Assembly (NCBI GenBank): GCA_016278415.1
Contig: JADQBV010000095.1
Coordinates: 1 to 13,692 of the forward strand
Direction of reading: 5' to 3'
Origin: Halanaerobiales bacterium
GTDB lineage: Bacteria > Bacillota_F > Halanaerobiia > Halanaerobiales > DTU029
Length of the DNA stretch: 13,692 nt
The position numbers and the translations under genes are program-made. Below are positions 1-8,534 of the stretch, in pieces (position 1 is the first letter of the stretch; the number at the start of each line of letters is the position of its first letter). Below the pieces are notes generated by a model. The model was not told the origin of the DNA and made no database searches. It saw nothing but the letters and a program-made list of their open reading frames with translations.

Positions 1-96
1 CCTGAGAGCAAGTATTAGTATATCGTAAATATAGGTTCTGGTCAAAAAGTATTAGGGCTCAAAAATGAGCGTTTAACACTGTAAAAGACTTACAAC
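1..96. other. Downstream flank of rdgB, no gene seen
   Basis: No start codon with a ribosome binding site and no usable reading frame is visible on either strand. A short hairpin (57-61 GCTCA pairing with 66-70 TGAGC, AAAA loop) lies 27 nt past the rdgB stop on the minus strand. A TTTTT run follows a few bases further on, too far away for a convincing intrinsic terminator. In Bacillus the gene after rdgB is a ysnB/yfcE-type phosphoesterase. It does not begin in these bases. Confidence 0.4.
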
Positions 97-720
97 TCAA
101 AATAACTCCTTATATCTCTCCTTTAGTTCTTCTTTCATCTTCTTAAGTGCATTGGCTCTATGACTAATCTTATTTTTGGTTTCTAAAGGTAATTGGGCCA
201 TTGTTTTGTCATATTCTGGTATAAAGAATAGGGGATCATACCCAAATCCATTGACACCCTGTGGCTCAACACCAATAATTCCTTCACATTTACCCTCAAC
301 AACTATTTCCTTAGCTGTATCTGGATCAACTAGTGCTAATACACATTTAAAGTGTGCACTACGTCTATCGGTAGGGATACCCTTAAGCTCATCAAGCAGT
401 TTCTTGTTATTATCCCTATCTGTAGCGTCTTCACCTGCATATCTAGCTGAATAAACTCCTGGCGCACCTTCCAGATAGTCAACAACTAGACCAGAATCAT
501 CAGCAAGGGTTAAGAGTCCTGTATCTTTAGCTCGCTCTCTAGCCTTTTTTAAGGCATTTGCAAGAAAAGTATCTCCATCTTCTTCTACTTCTGGTAAATC
601 AGGAAAGTGGCTCAATCCAATTATTTCCAGGGTAGTACTTTCATTCAAATTTTCAAGGTAATTATCTATTTCCTTTATCTTCCCTTTATTGCCACTGGCT
701 ACTAATAGTTTCCGTTTCAC
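97..720 (-). CDS. rdgB: XTP/dITP diphosphatase (non-canonical purine NTP pyrophosphatase, RdgB/HAM1)
   Basis: Hydrolyses dITP, XTP and related deaminated purine NTPs to the monophosphate plus pyrophosphate, keeping them out of DNA and RNA; cytosolic, normally a Mg-dependent homodimer. The 207-residue length is typical. The Ham1 signature set is complete: SGNKGK (9-14), conserved acid E47 in the VEEDG stretch, ADDSGL (73-78), GAPGVYSARYAG (85-96), GFGYDP (158-163) and KNKISHRA (182-189). The start is GTG at 718-720, only 3 nt after the rph stop codon. The nearest purine-rich stretch is GGGGG at the end of rph, so translation is probably coupled to rph. No truncation or missing key residue is seen. 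The rph-rdgB pairing is widespread in Firmicutes. Confidence 0.96.
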   Translation of the reverse strand: MKRKLLVASGNKGKIKEIDNYLENLNESTTLEIIGLSHFPDLPEVEEDGDTFLANALKKARERAKDTGLLTLADDSGLVVDYLEGAPGVYSARYAGEDATDRDNNKKLLDELKGIPTDRRSAHFKCVLALVDPDTAKEIVVEGKCEGIIGVEPQGVNGFGYDPLFFIPEYDKTMAQLPLETKNKISHRANALKKMKEELKERYKELF

Positions 721-723
721 CCT

Positions 724-1458
724 CTAAACCCCCAATATAGACTTCTGTAATTTAATTAAATCATGAACTCCCTTTTCAGCCAAATCCATAAAGGTATTCA
801 TCTCTTGTCGCGTAAAGGGGTCTTTTTCTGCTGTCCCCTGTATCTCTATGATTCTTCCTTCTTCTGTCATTACTACATTCATATCAACTTGTGCCTGCGA
901 ATCCTCTTCATAACACAAGTCCAGCATTAATTCCCCATCAACGATACCAACACTAGTGGCAGCCATATAGCAGCTTAAAGGAGACTCGTCTATGATTCCT
1001 GATCTCAATAAATGAGTGACCGCATCTACCAATGCTACATAAGCACCAGTTATGGAAGCTGTTCTAGTACCACCATCTGCCTGAATAACATCACAATCAA
1101 CCCAGATAGTCCTCTCCCCAATTTTATCTAAGTCGATAATTGCACGTAATGATCTACCTATAAGTCTCTGTATCTCACGGGTTCTGCCACCTACTTTCCC
1201 CCTTGAAGACTCTCTAATTGTTCTACTGTGTGTAGAACGAGGTAGTAATGAGTATTCAGCTGTCAACCACCCTTTATTCTGGCCCCTTAAGAAATATGGT
1301 ACACTGTCTTCAACAGATACATTACAAATTACCTTGGTATCTCCAGTTTCAATTAATACTGAACCTTCAGCATATTTAGTATAACCCCTAGTTATTTTTG
1401 TAGTTCTGATTTGGTCATCAGTTCTACCATCTATACGTGTTTGATTCATAACATTCAC
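724..1458 (-). CDS. rph: Ribonuclease PH
   Basis: Phosphate-dependent 3'-5' exoribonuclease that trims the 3' ends of tRNA precursors; forms a hexameric ring in the cytosol. The 244 residues match the family. Visible signatures are the N-terminal RIDGR (8-12), RESSRGK (82-88), the phosphate-binding GGTRT (129-133) in the [18 protein letters not shown] block, catalytic acids D180 and D186 in [10 protein letters not shown], and the C-terminal [11 protein letters not shown] block. The start is the ATG at 1456-1458, with AGGAAGG 5 nt upstream. A second in-frame ATG three codons later is also possible but sits 11 nt from the same site. It is the first gene of a two-gene unit with rdgB; a weak promoter candidate lies about 70 nt upstream. 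Confidence 0.96.
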   Translation of the reverse strand: MNVMNQTRIDGRTDDQIRTTKITRGYTKYAEGSVLIETGDTKVICNVSVEDSVPYFLRGQNKGWLTAEYSLLPRSTHSRTIRESSRGKVGGRTREIQRLIGRSLRAIIDLDKIGERTIWVDCDVIQADGGTRTASITGAYVALVDAVTHLLRSGIIDESPLSCYMAATSVGIVDGELMLDLCYEEDSQAQVDMNVVMTEEGRIIEIQGTAEKDPFTRQEMNTFMDLAEKGVHDLIKLQKSILGV

Positions 1459-1526
1459 ACCTTCCTGTAATATCTAGCATCAACAAATTCCTTTAAACAC
1501 TATTAATATATGTAATTACTAAAGCA

Positions 1527-1553
1527 AGCATACCAGAAAAATAGACTAAGTAA
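1527..1553 (-). promoter_or_regulatory. Weak candidate promoter for rph-rdgB
   Basis: On the minus strand an extended -10 box (TGG followed by TATGCT at 1527-1532) lies downstream of TTACTT (1548-1553), with a short 15-nt spacer. It is the best sigma-A-like arrangement between the dapL terminator and rph, and would give a leader of about 60 nt. The -35 match is poor. Confidence 0.25.
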
Positions 1554-1633
1554 CTATCTGAAGCTACTTAAATCTATTTCTCAGTTAATACTTTACATTG
1601 TAATAATATAGTATTTAAGTTTTAAAGTCAAAG

Positions 1634-1681
1634 AAAAACTTCTTCACCAAATCTAAAATACAATTAGATGAAGAAGTTTTT
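1634..1681 (-). terminator. Strong, possibly bidirectional terminator after dapL
   Basis: The 13-nt arms AAAAACTTCTTCA (1634-1646) and TGAAGAAGTTTTT (1669-1681) are perfectly complementary. The 22-nt loop holds a small nested TCTA/TAGA pairing. On the minus strand the stem ends in TTTTT followed by CTTT. Because the arms carry A-runs and T-runs symmetrically, the structure could work in both directions. It lies about 240 nt past the dapL stop, separating dapL from rph-rdgB. Confidence 0.75.
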
Positions 1682-1917
1682 AATATTATTTACTCAAATT
1701 TCGCAATTATTGCTATCTATAATTAAAATCTCTGCTTAGCCATTTGATTAATGAAAGTTTAAAATCATACTATGTGGTGAAGGCAGAATGGCCATTACTG
1801 GTCTTCAAGAGTCAGTTGTACATTATTTATTTCACTAAGTTGAAAACAAAGTGAATTAGCTATAAATAGTTTTTACCTGGAATTCATAGCGAACCGAGTA
1901 AATTTAATGATATTTGT

Positions 1918-3147
1918 TTAAAATCTAAGTTTAAGCCCCTTTAGACGTTTACCTACTTCTTCAATAACTGCTTTCTCTTCTGCCTCATCAGCTGCCTCAA
2001 AAGTCACTGAAAAACGCAAGAATGAACCAGCATCATCCCAAGGTACAGTTGATATAGATGCTTCTTTAATTAAGTAGGTCGAACATTCCTCAGCACTATT
2101 AAATTCAACACCAGATTCAGTACCTTTAGGCATTTTCACATAACAATAAAATGAGCCCATAGGCTTTTGGGCATCAAAACCGACTTCCCTTAATGTCTCA
2201 ACCAGCATATTAAATCTCCTTGAATAACGCTCTCTATTAATATCCAGAAGTTCACTGTGTTCAAGGGCATAAACACCTGCTTTTTGGATAGCCCTGAATT
2301 GTCCAGAGTCTGTATTATCCTTAACAGTACCATATGCACTAATAGCCTTTTCATTACCCACTACAAAGGCAAGTCTCCAGCCAGTCATGTTAAAGGATTT
2401 GGACAATGAATGGATTTCTACACCAACATCGAGAGCCCCCTCTACAGATAAAAAGCTCAATGGTGAATAATCATCATATGTTAAAGCAGAATATGCAGCA
2501 TCATGTACTACAAAGACATTATTCTCCTTGGCAAAGGAAACTACTTTTTCAAAAAATTCTTTAGTAGCGACCTGTCCTGTTGGATTATTAGGGTAACAGA
2601 TATAAAGTAATTTTGCCTTCTTTAAAACATCTTCAGGTATCTCAGTAAAATCAGGGAAAAATGAGTTTTCCTCTTTAAGGGCTAATGGATGAACCTTCCC
2701 TCCCAGATACTTAGTATATGTAGATGATACTGGATAACCAGGTGATGTAGTCAAAAGATATTCATCTGGATTAATATAGCAAATAGGCAACATAGCCAAG
2801 ATAGGTTTTGAACCTATACCATGAATTATCTGTTGGCAAGGATTATCAATTTTTACCCCATAGATATCTTCCATGAATTTCCCAGCAGCTTCCTGGAATT
2901 CAATAATACCATTATCAGCATAAAACCTATTTTCTGCCTTAGCAGCCTCTTCAGTTAGAACCTTTACAATAGAATCGTCAGCAGGTTTATCAGGCTCACC
3001 AACACCCATATCTATAATCTCCCGATCAGGATTTTCTTTTAAGGCTGCAGCTTTAGCCCTCTTTATTTTTTCAAATTTATAAATCTCGGTATCTTTACCA
3101 AATTGCTCTCCACCCAAACGTTTTGCAATCTTATCATCAATAAACAT
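1918..3147 (-). CDS. dapL: LL-diaminopimelate aminotransferase
   Basis: PLP enzyme of fold type I that converts tetrahydrodipicolinate directly to LL-diaminopimelate using glutamate. It bypasses the succinyl or acetyl branch of lysine and peptidoglycan precursor synthesis. The 409 residues show the DapL-type N terminus (FGKDTEIYKFEKIKRAK, 16-32), DMGVGEP (46-52), RFYADNGI (74-81), NPTG (188-191), HDAAYS (215-220) with PLP-ring D216 and Y219, the Schiff-base lysine K250 in SLSKSFNMTGWR, and an arginine near the C terminus in SFLRFSVTF. I chose the ATG at 3145-3147, 10 nt after AAGGAG. A TTG two codons upstream, only 4 nt from that site, is the alternative. Other class-I aminotransferases look similar, but the N terminus and YADNGI block favour DapL. 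It is monocistronic, with its own promoter and terminator. Confidence 0.87.
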   Translation of the reverse strand: MFIDDKIAKRLGGEQFGKDTEIYKFEKIKRAKAAALKENPDREIIDMGVGEPDKPADDSIVKVLTEEAAKAENRFYADNGIIEFQEAAGKFMEDIYGVKIDNPCQQIIHGIGSKPILAMLPICYINPDEYLLTTSPGYPVSSTYTKYLGGKVHPLALKEENSFFPDFTEIPEDVLKKAKLLYICYPNNPTGQVATKEFFEKVVSFAKENNVFVVHDAAYSALTYDDYSPLSFLSVEGALDVGVEIHSLSKSFNMTGWRLAFVVGNEKAISAYGTVKDNTDSGQFRAIQKAGVYALEHSELLDINRERYSRRFNMLVETLREVGFDAQKPMGSFYCYVKMPKGTESGVEFNSAEECSTYLIKEASISTVPWDDAGSFLRFSVTFEAADEAEEKAVIEEVGKRLKGLKLRF

Positions 3148-3182
3148 TTTCAAACAACTCCTTCTCTACTCTCTTTTATAGT

Positions 3183-3211
3183 ATTATGTCCTGAATACAT
3201 TTCTTCTACAA
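3183..3211 (-). promoter_or_regulatory. Candidate sigma-A promoter of dapL
   Basis: On the minus strand TTGTAG (3206-3211) and CATAAT (3183-3188) are separated by exactly 17 nt. The -10 matches the consensus at 5 of 6 bases and the -35 at 3 of 6. It would give a leader of about 30 nt before the dapL ribosome binding site. Confidence 0.5.
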
Positions 3212-3227
3212 AAAAATAATTATTCCT

Positions 3228-3254
3228 TTTTCTTATGAGATTTTCATAAGAAAA
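3228..3254. repeat. Perfect 11-bp inverted repeat upstream of the dapL promoter
   Basis: TTTTCTTATGA (3228-3238) and TCATAAGAAAA (3244-3254) are perfect complements around a 5-nt loop. The dyad lies 17 nt upstream of the dapL -35 box. A regulator-binding site or a hairpin in a read-through transcript are both possible. No T-run directly follows on either strand, so it is not a standard terminator. Confidence 0.55.
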
Positions 3255-3401
3255 TCATTATTCTGAAATTTTAATAAAAAGAACCCTCTCCACATCCATT
3301 GTTAATATTTTTAGATTTTTTGAGGCCTAATTAAATATGCTTATACTAAAGCCAACTTAGCGCCAATTAAACAAAGGCTTTTAGTGCTATTTAACTGAAT
3401 G

Positions 3402-3436
3402 AAAAAGCCCCCAGATTTTCATGTCTGAAGACTTTT
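3402..3436 (-). terminator. Intrinsic terminator of the amidase-GerMN operon
   Basis: On the minus strand AAAAGUCUUCAGA (3436 to 3424) pairs with UCUGGGGGCUUUU (3415 to 3403) over all 13 positions, three of them G-U, around an 8-nt loop. It ends in five U residues. The structure is complete only as minus-strand RNA, because the G-U positions become mismatches on the other strand. It sits 10 nt past the GerMN stop codon. Confidence 0.8.
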
Positions 3437-3445
3437 CACAAAACA

Positions 3446-3970
3446 TTACTCTTTTATTATATTCTTATCACGCTTTAATTCTTCAGTAAGATCTAGATGT
3501 CCTGCTAGTGTTTCGACTTCTTCTCCTTCAATCAAGATTTTAACACTATGAATCTCTGTGAATTCCGTCATAGTGTTTACAATAGAATATACCGTCATAA
3601 TTTCTCCGGTACTACCTCCCCAATGATTATCAACTAGGGCTTGATTAAAGTTTAACTGTGCTATTTGCCCTTCTATATCTATATTCAAAAGCTTGACCCC
3701 TTGAGGTATTGTAGCTGTTAATTGGCTTGATTGTGGACCATTAATAAGTCCCTTAATAGTTTCTTCATATATTAACGAGCTTTCACCCTCTATGCTGAGT
3801 TCTTCTGCTTGAAGATACATAGCATCCTTTGTAGCAAAATATAGTTTTACTCTATTTCCCTGAATATCAACGTCTTCCCCTGTTTGTTGATTTAGATAAA
3901 TGAGAGAAAAACCTAATAGTAAAAATACCAATATTAATAATAGAGATTTTCTAGACATTACTACTTTCAT
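3446..3970 (-). CDS. gerM: GerMN-domain protein (spore germination/sporulation protein GerM-like)
   Basis: A 174-residue envelope protein with an N-terminal membrane anchor or uncleaved signal (hydrophobic 9-26) followed by one GerMN domain (about 40-160). The domain shows the usual pattern: KLYFATKDAMYL, a TIKGLINGP helix, an IPQGVKLLN turn, QLNFNQ, and the YSIVNTMTEF helix leading to VKILIEG. Bacillus GerM is larger, with two such domains, and is needed for sporulation and germination; this is a single-domain version. The start ATG overlaps the amidase stop (ATGA, 4 nt), so the two are co-transcribed and probably coupled. GGGAG directly abuts this ATG; an internal ATG at 3956-3958 is an alternative. 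Joint expression with a wall amidase suggests work on cortex or septal peptidoglycan, which is inferred from context. Confidence 0.85.
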   Translation of the reverse strand: MKVVMSRKSLLLILVFLLLGFSLIYLNQQTGEDVDIQGNRVKLYFATKDAMYLQAEELSIEGESSLIYEETIKGLINGPQSSQLTATIPQGVKLLNIDIEGQIAQLNFNQALVDNHWGGSTGEIMTVYSIVNTMTEFTEIHSVKILIEGEEVETLAGHLDLTEELKRDKNIIKE

Positions 3971-6252
3971 CTCCCTGTGTTAATTTTTTCTATATATTTA
4001 ATAATCCCTTGACTAATAGCCTTTGCTGCTTTCTCTTTAAATAATATACCTTCCAATAGTGCTTCTTCATGAGGATTAGATAAAAAGGCAAGCTCTACTA
4101 AAGCTGATGGCATTTTAGTATATTTTATTACATAGAAGTTTTCTCTTTTAATACCCCTGTTAGATCTCTTCAATTCACTTAATAAATTCTCTTGAAGAAG
4201 GTTGGCTAGCAACTGACTATCAGCAATTTTATTTGGAGCAAGGAATGTCTCTGTACCTTCAGAATAACTGGAATTAGAGGCATTAATATGAATACTAACA
4301 AACAGTAAGGCCTTCTTCTGGTTAGCTACCTTAACCCTATCTTTCAGAGAAATAAAGGTATCATCATCTCTAGTAAGAAGAACATTATATCCTGCATCTT
4401 TCAATAACTTTTCCGTCATAAGGGCTATTTCCAGATTCACAGCTTTCTCCTGTAATCCACTAGGTCCCACTGCACCAGGATCAAATCCACCATGACCAGC
4501 ATCAATTACTATAATATCTGAAAGATCTATACTTTGCTGATCAAGATCTTGATTATTGTTCTTATTTATATCAGTATTATCATTAATTTGTTCCTTAAAC
4601 TCAAGTTTATCCCTAATAAAACTTAAATTTATCACATTATCTGGGTTTGATGAAAAGACTTTATAATCATTATAATCATCAGTCTCAAAGACAAACCTTG
4701 TAATCCGTGGTTCATTACTAAATTGACTTACCCGAACTGATTTCACTATACCTATTGGATCTGGAATCTGGTGATTATCATCAAGGTTGACACCCTGAAC
4801 ATCAACTACCAGTCTGTCAGGGAAAGTAAACTTTTTAACCTCATATTCTACATCACCTGAAAAATTAAGATTGATATCTGTTTTAATATTTGAATCGCTT
4901 ATTAACATTTCTTCAAATCTATTTCTAAAATTAACAATGTGCATTATTCTTCCATCTTCTAGGGCTATATCTTTCCAATGATATCCTATATCCTTTTTCA
5001 TATCAACGACAACACGAACAGTCTCATCATTAAAACGCGCTGTCCTAATGCCTTTTACTATACTATGGTTTATTTCAAGTTGATCCAGAAAATCATTTCC
5101 CCTGACTGCATTTAGTATATTAATTACCAATCTATCAGGCTCTGCTAATTTAAATATATCAGGACTAATTGAATTATCACTTATAAATTTAAGGCTGTTA
5201 TCTTCAAATGTTAAATTATTTAATGTAGTTTTTTGGGTAGTCTGAAGTACAATTTTCCCTTCCTTGAATGTATTCTCGGCTAAATGCATATAACGATCAG
5301 GATATAACTCCAATACTACTCTTAATATAATAGGGTCATATTTAAATTGACTAACACGGATATCTTTAATCCAATCATTTTTTGATAGTTCTATATCAAA
5401 TTCACTTAACATTACATCCGGTATATCAATTACCATTCTACGTGGGTCTAACAATAAAGATGCTTCTGGTTTAACTATCTCTCCACTCGTTAATATTTCC
5501 AGTTGTTCGTTTTTCCATTCTATACCTTTAATAAATGGAAGGAAATTAATAATCAAATTTTCTCCATCTTCTTCAATACAACGATCCCTCTTAAAAGGAA
5601 TTGGAAATTGACTTATAATAGTAATTTTTAAGCGGGCTTGATTTTCGACTTTATCAATTCTTAAGTAAAAATTTTTATTTGAAAGGCCATCCCTAAAATC
5701 TTCTGCTAAAGCGGCATTTTCTAGCTCTAATACTAATCTTCTAGGGTCATCACTCTCATTTATACGATATGGTGATAAATTATCCATTTCTATCAATAAT
5801 TGCTGCCCCTCTTTCTGCCAGCTAATGTCCTGTATATAGGATTCAGGACGGGTCAAGTATATAGTATCAGCAGATCTATTGTATAGAAAGCCAAAACTCT
5901 CAGAAATTTCTTCCATAGGTACATAAGTATGTCCATCAATCAGCTTTAGAACCCCATTACTTCTCACAGTATTATTATTTAGCTGAATATAGGGACTACC
6001 CTGCATCATTTTAATGATATTTCCATTTGCATTGTCCACAAATTGTAGTGTCTTAATAGACTTTTGCCATGTAATATTGGCATTAAATTCATTTGCCAGT
6101 GTACGGGCTTTTACAAGAATTGCATTATCTTCAGCAATGGGCTCTAATTCACTTGTTTTATCTTGACCATTTATATATATATGTACTTCAGCATTTACAG
6201 TTATGCTAAAGGCTATTATTATTAATATCGTAATAAGAAAAGTTCGCCACAT
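3967..6252 (-). CDS. AMIN-domain N-acetylmuramoyl-L-alanine amidase (Amidase_3)
   Basis: Exported zinc amidase that cuts the bond between N-acetylmuramic acid and L-alanine in peptidoglycan. The 761 residues run as follows: signal peptide (1-21, ending VNA); a copper-amine-oxidase-N-like domain (about 24-135); four tandem AMIN-type domains of about 100 residues each, marked by RRLVLEL (171-177), RRMVIDI (271-277), DRLVINI (373-379) and DRLVVDV (479-485); an Asn/Asp-rich linker (about 552-578); and a C-terminal Amidase_3 domain (580-758). Zinc ligands are H587 (DAGHGG), E602 (LQEKAVNL) and H655 (SIHINAS); the catalytic glutamate is E720 (ALVELAFLSNP). AMIN domains usually direct amidases to septal wall or envelope complexes. 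The start ATG has AGGAGTG about 5 nt upstream. It is first in an operon with the GerMN gene. AmiC-like by domain order, but longer than enterobacterial AmiC. Confidence 0.93.
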   Translation of the reverse strand: MWRTFLITILIIIAFSITVNAEVHIYINGQDKTSELEPIAEDNAILVKARTLANEFNANITWQKSIKTLQFVDNANGNIIKMMQGSPYIQLNNNTVRSNGVLKLIDGHTYVPMEEISESFGFLYNRSADTIYLTRPESYIQDISWQKEGQQLLIEMDNLSPYRINESDDPRRLVLELENAALAEDFRDGLSNKNFYLRIDKVENQARLKITIISQFPIPFKRDRCIEEDGENLIINFLPFIKGIEWKNEQLEILTSGEIVKPEASLLLDPRRMVIDIPDVMLSEFDIELSKNDWIKDIRVSQFKYDPIILRVVLELYPDRYMHLAENTFKEGKIVLQTTQKTTLNNLTFEDNSLKFISDNSISPDIFKLAEPDRLVINILNAVRGNDFLDQLEINHSIVKGIRTARFNDETVRVVVDMKKDIGYHWKDIALEDGRIMHIVNFRNRFEEMLISDSNIKTDINLNFSGDVEYEVKKFTFPDRLVVDVQGVNLDDNHQIPDPIGIVKSVRVSQFSNEPRITRFVFETDDYNDYKVFSSNPDNVINLSFIRDKLEFKEQINDNTDINKNNNQDLDQQSIDLSDIIVIDAGHGGFDPGAVGPSGLQEKAVNLEIALMTEKLLKDAGYNVLLTRDDDTFISLKDRVKVANQKKALLFVSIHINASNSSYSEGTETFLAPNKIADSQLLANLLQENLLSELKRSNRGIKRENFYVIKYTKMPSALVELAFLSNPHEEALLEGILFKEKAAKAISQGIIKYIEKINTGR

Positions 6253-6729
6253 ACTATCACTCCTAAATTCTACAATATATTATATAATTCTTTAAAAACT
6301 CCCTATTTCCTGCTATATTTTTATTTAATTTTTGTAACTTACTAAAAAAGAATGTTGTAATAGCATAATATAATACTACGTTTCCCAGCGACTAAAATAG
6401 AATATCACCTTATTTCTATAATCCACAGTAAAATGAATAATTAATTTTTTATATTTTTACATATACTATAATATGTTCCTATAATCTATTTTTTTAAAGT
6501 ATTTATGGATCATCTCCATAATCGTTGGTATTATACCCAGATATTTTGCACCACAGGCACTACGTATTTAAACTAAGTATACAGGAACAATTTATTGTTG
6601 CAATTTAGCTGAAGGAAAATAAAGAAATCTTCCATTTTAAACACGTTATAGTAAAACTGCCGGACATTTCTCACCAACTAAAAAGGAGAAGAAGCAAAAA
6701 TATATAAATATATCTGGAGGTTGTTAATA
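6253..6729. other. Divergent intergenic region between amidase and RNase J
   Basis: 477 nt, very AT-rich, without a credible gene. It must contain the divergent promoters of the amidase operon and RNase J. A perfect -10-type TATAAT lies at 6467-6472 on the plus strand, but only T-rich sequence occupies the -35 position, and it would imply a leader of more than 250 nt for RNase J. Other small features are a GGTAT/ATACC dyad near 6530 and the tight palindrome AACAATTTATTGTT near 6586-6599. The strong GGAGG at 6716-6720 is the RNase J ribosome binding site. I recognise no riboswitch. Confidence 0.4.
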
Positions 6730-8406
6730 ATGGCAAATGATAATACACTCTCTATCATTTCACTTGGTGGTAGGGGTGAAGTTGGTAACAATATGATAGT
6801 TTTAGAAAATGATGAGGATATTATAGTCTTAGATTCTGGTGTTCTCTTTCCAGATGAAGGAAAATATGGTATTGACTTAATAATACCAGATATCCAATAT
6901 CTAGTGGAGCGTAAAGAGAAAATACGCGGCATAATCTTTTCTCACGGACACGAAGACCATATAGGTGCGGTACAGTATATATTAGAATTAATTAATCCAC
7001 CTCTCTATGGAACTGATCTTACTATCGGACTAATCGAGGGTAAACTTAAGGAGGCTGGCTTACTAAAAAAGGCAGAACTTCATTCCATCGGCTCACATAG
7101 AGATTATGAAAAGTTAACACTTAACTCTTTTGAATTAGAATTTTGCCATGTAAACCATAGTATCCCGGCCTGTGTAGCAATGAGAATCAAAACACCGGTA
7201 GGCTATCTTGTCTTTACAGGTGATTATAAATTCGACCAAACACCGCTTAGTAATCCTCAAACTGATTATGGCAAATTATCAACATGGGGAAAAGAAGGTG
7301 TTCTAGCCTTACTGGGGGATAGTACCAACTCAGAGCACGAAGGACATACCCTCTCTGAACTTGTAGTTGCCAAAGCACTTGAAGACAGTTTCCAATTAAC
7401 AGAGGGTAGAATTATTATTGCCACCTTCTCCAGCAATATTGAGCGAGTACAGCAAATTATCAATGCAGCAGCAAAATCAAATAGAAAAATAGCTATAACC
7501 GGTAGGAGTATGGCAAACACAGTAGAGATTTCCTCAAATTTAGGATACCTAAATATCCCTGATGGTATGATGATTTCACTGGATGAAGCCAATAAAATGG
7601 ACCCTAGTAAGGTTGTCCTTATAATGACTGGTAGTCAAGGTGAATATAGGGCTGCACTAACTAGAGTAGCTCGCGGTGAGCATAGAAATATATCAATTAT
7701 TCCTGGAGATACAGTCTATCTATCATCAAGCCCAATACCTGGAAACGAAAAGGCTATTGGAGGAACAATTAATATGTTATACAGTCTGGGTGCAAAGGTT
7801 ATGTATGGAGGTATGATTGATTTACATGCTTCAGGTCATGCCTGTCAAGAGGAAATTAAAATGATGATTAATCTAACAAAACCAGAATATCTTATACCTG
7901 TTCATGGTGAATTCAGACACCTTTATCATCATGCCCAGTTGGGACGAAAAATGGGATTACCTGTGGAAAATATATTAGTAGCTGTTAATGGTGAACGCAT
8001 CATTTTAAAAGATAATAAAGCAGTGATAGGAGATACTATTGAAACAGGAGAACTCTATATTGAAGGAAGACAAATAAGTGATACTGGGGATATAGTGCTT
8101 AATGATAGAAGGAGATTGTCTGAAAATGGTTTTGTAAATGTCATAATTGTCTTAAATTCTCAAGGAAATATCTTAGAAACTACTCCCCGGCTAATATCAA
8201 GGGGCTTTGTCTATAATAAAGAATCCGAAAAATTATTAAACCAGGCAAAGGTACAAATAACTGAGACCATCGAAAAACAAAAGGATAGTACTATTAAGGA
8301 TATCTCTTTACTGAAAAAGAAAATTTACCAATCCTTAAACAATTATTTTCATGAAACAACTAATCGCTCTCCACTAATATTAATTGAAGTATTGGAAATT
8401 AATTAG
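6730..8406 (+). CDS. rnj: Ribonuclease J
   Basis: Metallo-beta-lactamase/beta-CASP ribonuclease with 5'-3' exonuclease and endonuclease activity, acting in mRNA decay and rRNA maturation in the cytosol. The 558 residues match RNase J1/J2. Visible motifs are the entry block ISLGGRGEVGNNM (10-22), metal ligands SHGHEDH (71-77), the NHSIP block (143-147), TGDYKFD (164-170), GDSTN (197-201), the beta-CASP TGSQGE (301-306), HASGHA (367-372) and PVHGEFRH (391-398). A C-terminal domain follows from about 460. The start is the ATG at 6730, 9 nt after GGAGG; a TTG directly abutting GGAGG three codons upstream is too close. All active-site residues are present, so it should be catalytically competent. 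It is monocistronic and convergent with the next gene. Confidence 0.95.
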   Translation: MANDNTLSIISLGGRGEVGNNMIVLENDEDIIVLDSGVLFPDEGKYGIDLIIPDIQYLVERKEKIRGIIFSHGHEDHIGAVQYILELINPPLYGTDLTIGLIEGKLKEAGLLKKAELHSIGSHRDYEKLTLNSFELEFCHVNHSIPACVAMRIKTPVGYLVFTGDYKFDQTPLSNPQTDYGKLSTWGKEGVLALLGDSTNSEHEGHTLSELVVAKALEDSFQLTEGRIIIATFSSNIERVQQIINAAAKSNRKIAITGRSMANTVEISSNLGYLNIPDGMMISLDEANKMDPSKVVLIMTGSQGEYRAALTRVARGEHRNISIIPGDTVYLSSSPIPGNEKAIGGTINMLYSLGAKVMYGGMIDLHASGHACQEEIKMMINLTKPEYLIPVHGEFRHLYHHAQLGRKMGLPVENILVAVNGERIILKDNKAVIGDTIETGELYIEGRQISDTGDIVLNDRRRLSENGFVNVIIVLNSQGNILETTPRLISRGFVYNKESEKLLNQAKVQITETIEKQKDSTIKDISLLKKKIYQSLNNYFHETTNRSPLILIEVLEIN

Positions 8407-8534
8407 TAGCTGGATTGAAAATATAGATAGTCACTTAGATTAGAAGTTATCATTGAACAGTCTACTATAGGAGAAACACTGAGAATTCTAGGTAAATCAA
8501 TTCCCGATGATTCACTAATTTTGCCCTGATATTA
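8407..8534. other. Convergent gap between RNase J and the YaaR gene
   Basis: 128 nt between two stop codons facing each other. No hairpin followed by a T-run is evident on either strand, which is unusual for a convergent junction. Termination may be factor-dependent, or the two transcripts may overlap. A 33-codon frame on the plus strand (8431-8529) stays open and reads like protein, but has no start codon or ribosome binding site. Confidence 0.35.

Larger units (their letters stand above)
1459..1917. other. Intergenic region between dapL and rph, no gene
   Basis: 459 nt with no credible gene. It holds the dapL terminator (1634-1681) and a weak promoter candidate for rph. It also holds a small AT-rich dyad: TTACATTGTAA (1593-1603) inside a wider AATACT/AGTATT pair (1587-1592 and 1610-1615). 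Between the dapL stop and its terminator, one minus-strand frame stays mostly open but contains stops and no start with a ribosome binding site. It includes an inverted pair TTCACT/AGTGAA. The long AT-rich leader of rph and the distant terminator suggest repeat-derived filler, like the other gaps in this window. Confidence 0.4.

Noticed and set aside
57..70. Hairpin downstream of rdgB as a terminator
   Set aside because: Only 5 bp, with the T-run several bases away.
176..454. 92-codon plus-strand frame across rdgB
   Set aside because: Antisense shadow of a gene with full family motifs; no ribosome binding site.
1593..1603. TTACATTGTAA palindrome upstream of rph
   Set aside because: Short and AT-rich in an AT-rich spacer. 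Could be chance; recorded only in the intergenic entry.
6678..7592. Two minus-strand frames opposite RNase J (6678-6932 and 7266-7592)
   Set aside because: Antisense shadows of the conserved RNase J sequence; no start signals.
8431..8529. 33-codon plus-strand open frame after RNase J that reads like protein
   Set aside because: No start codon, no ribosome binding site, preceded by a stop. At most a remnant.
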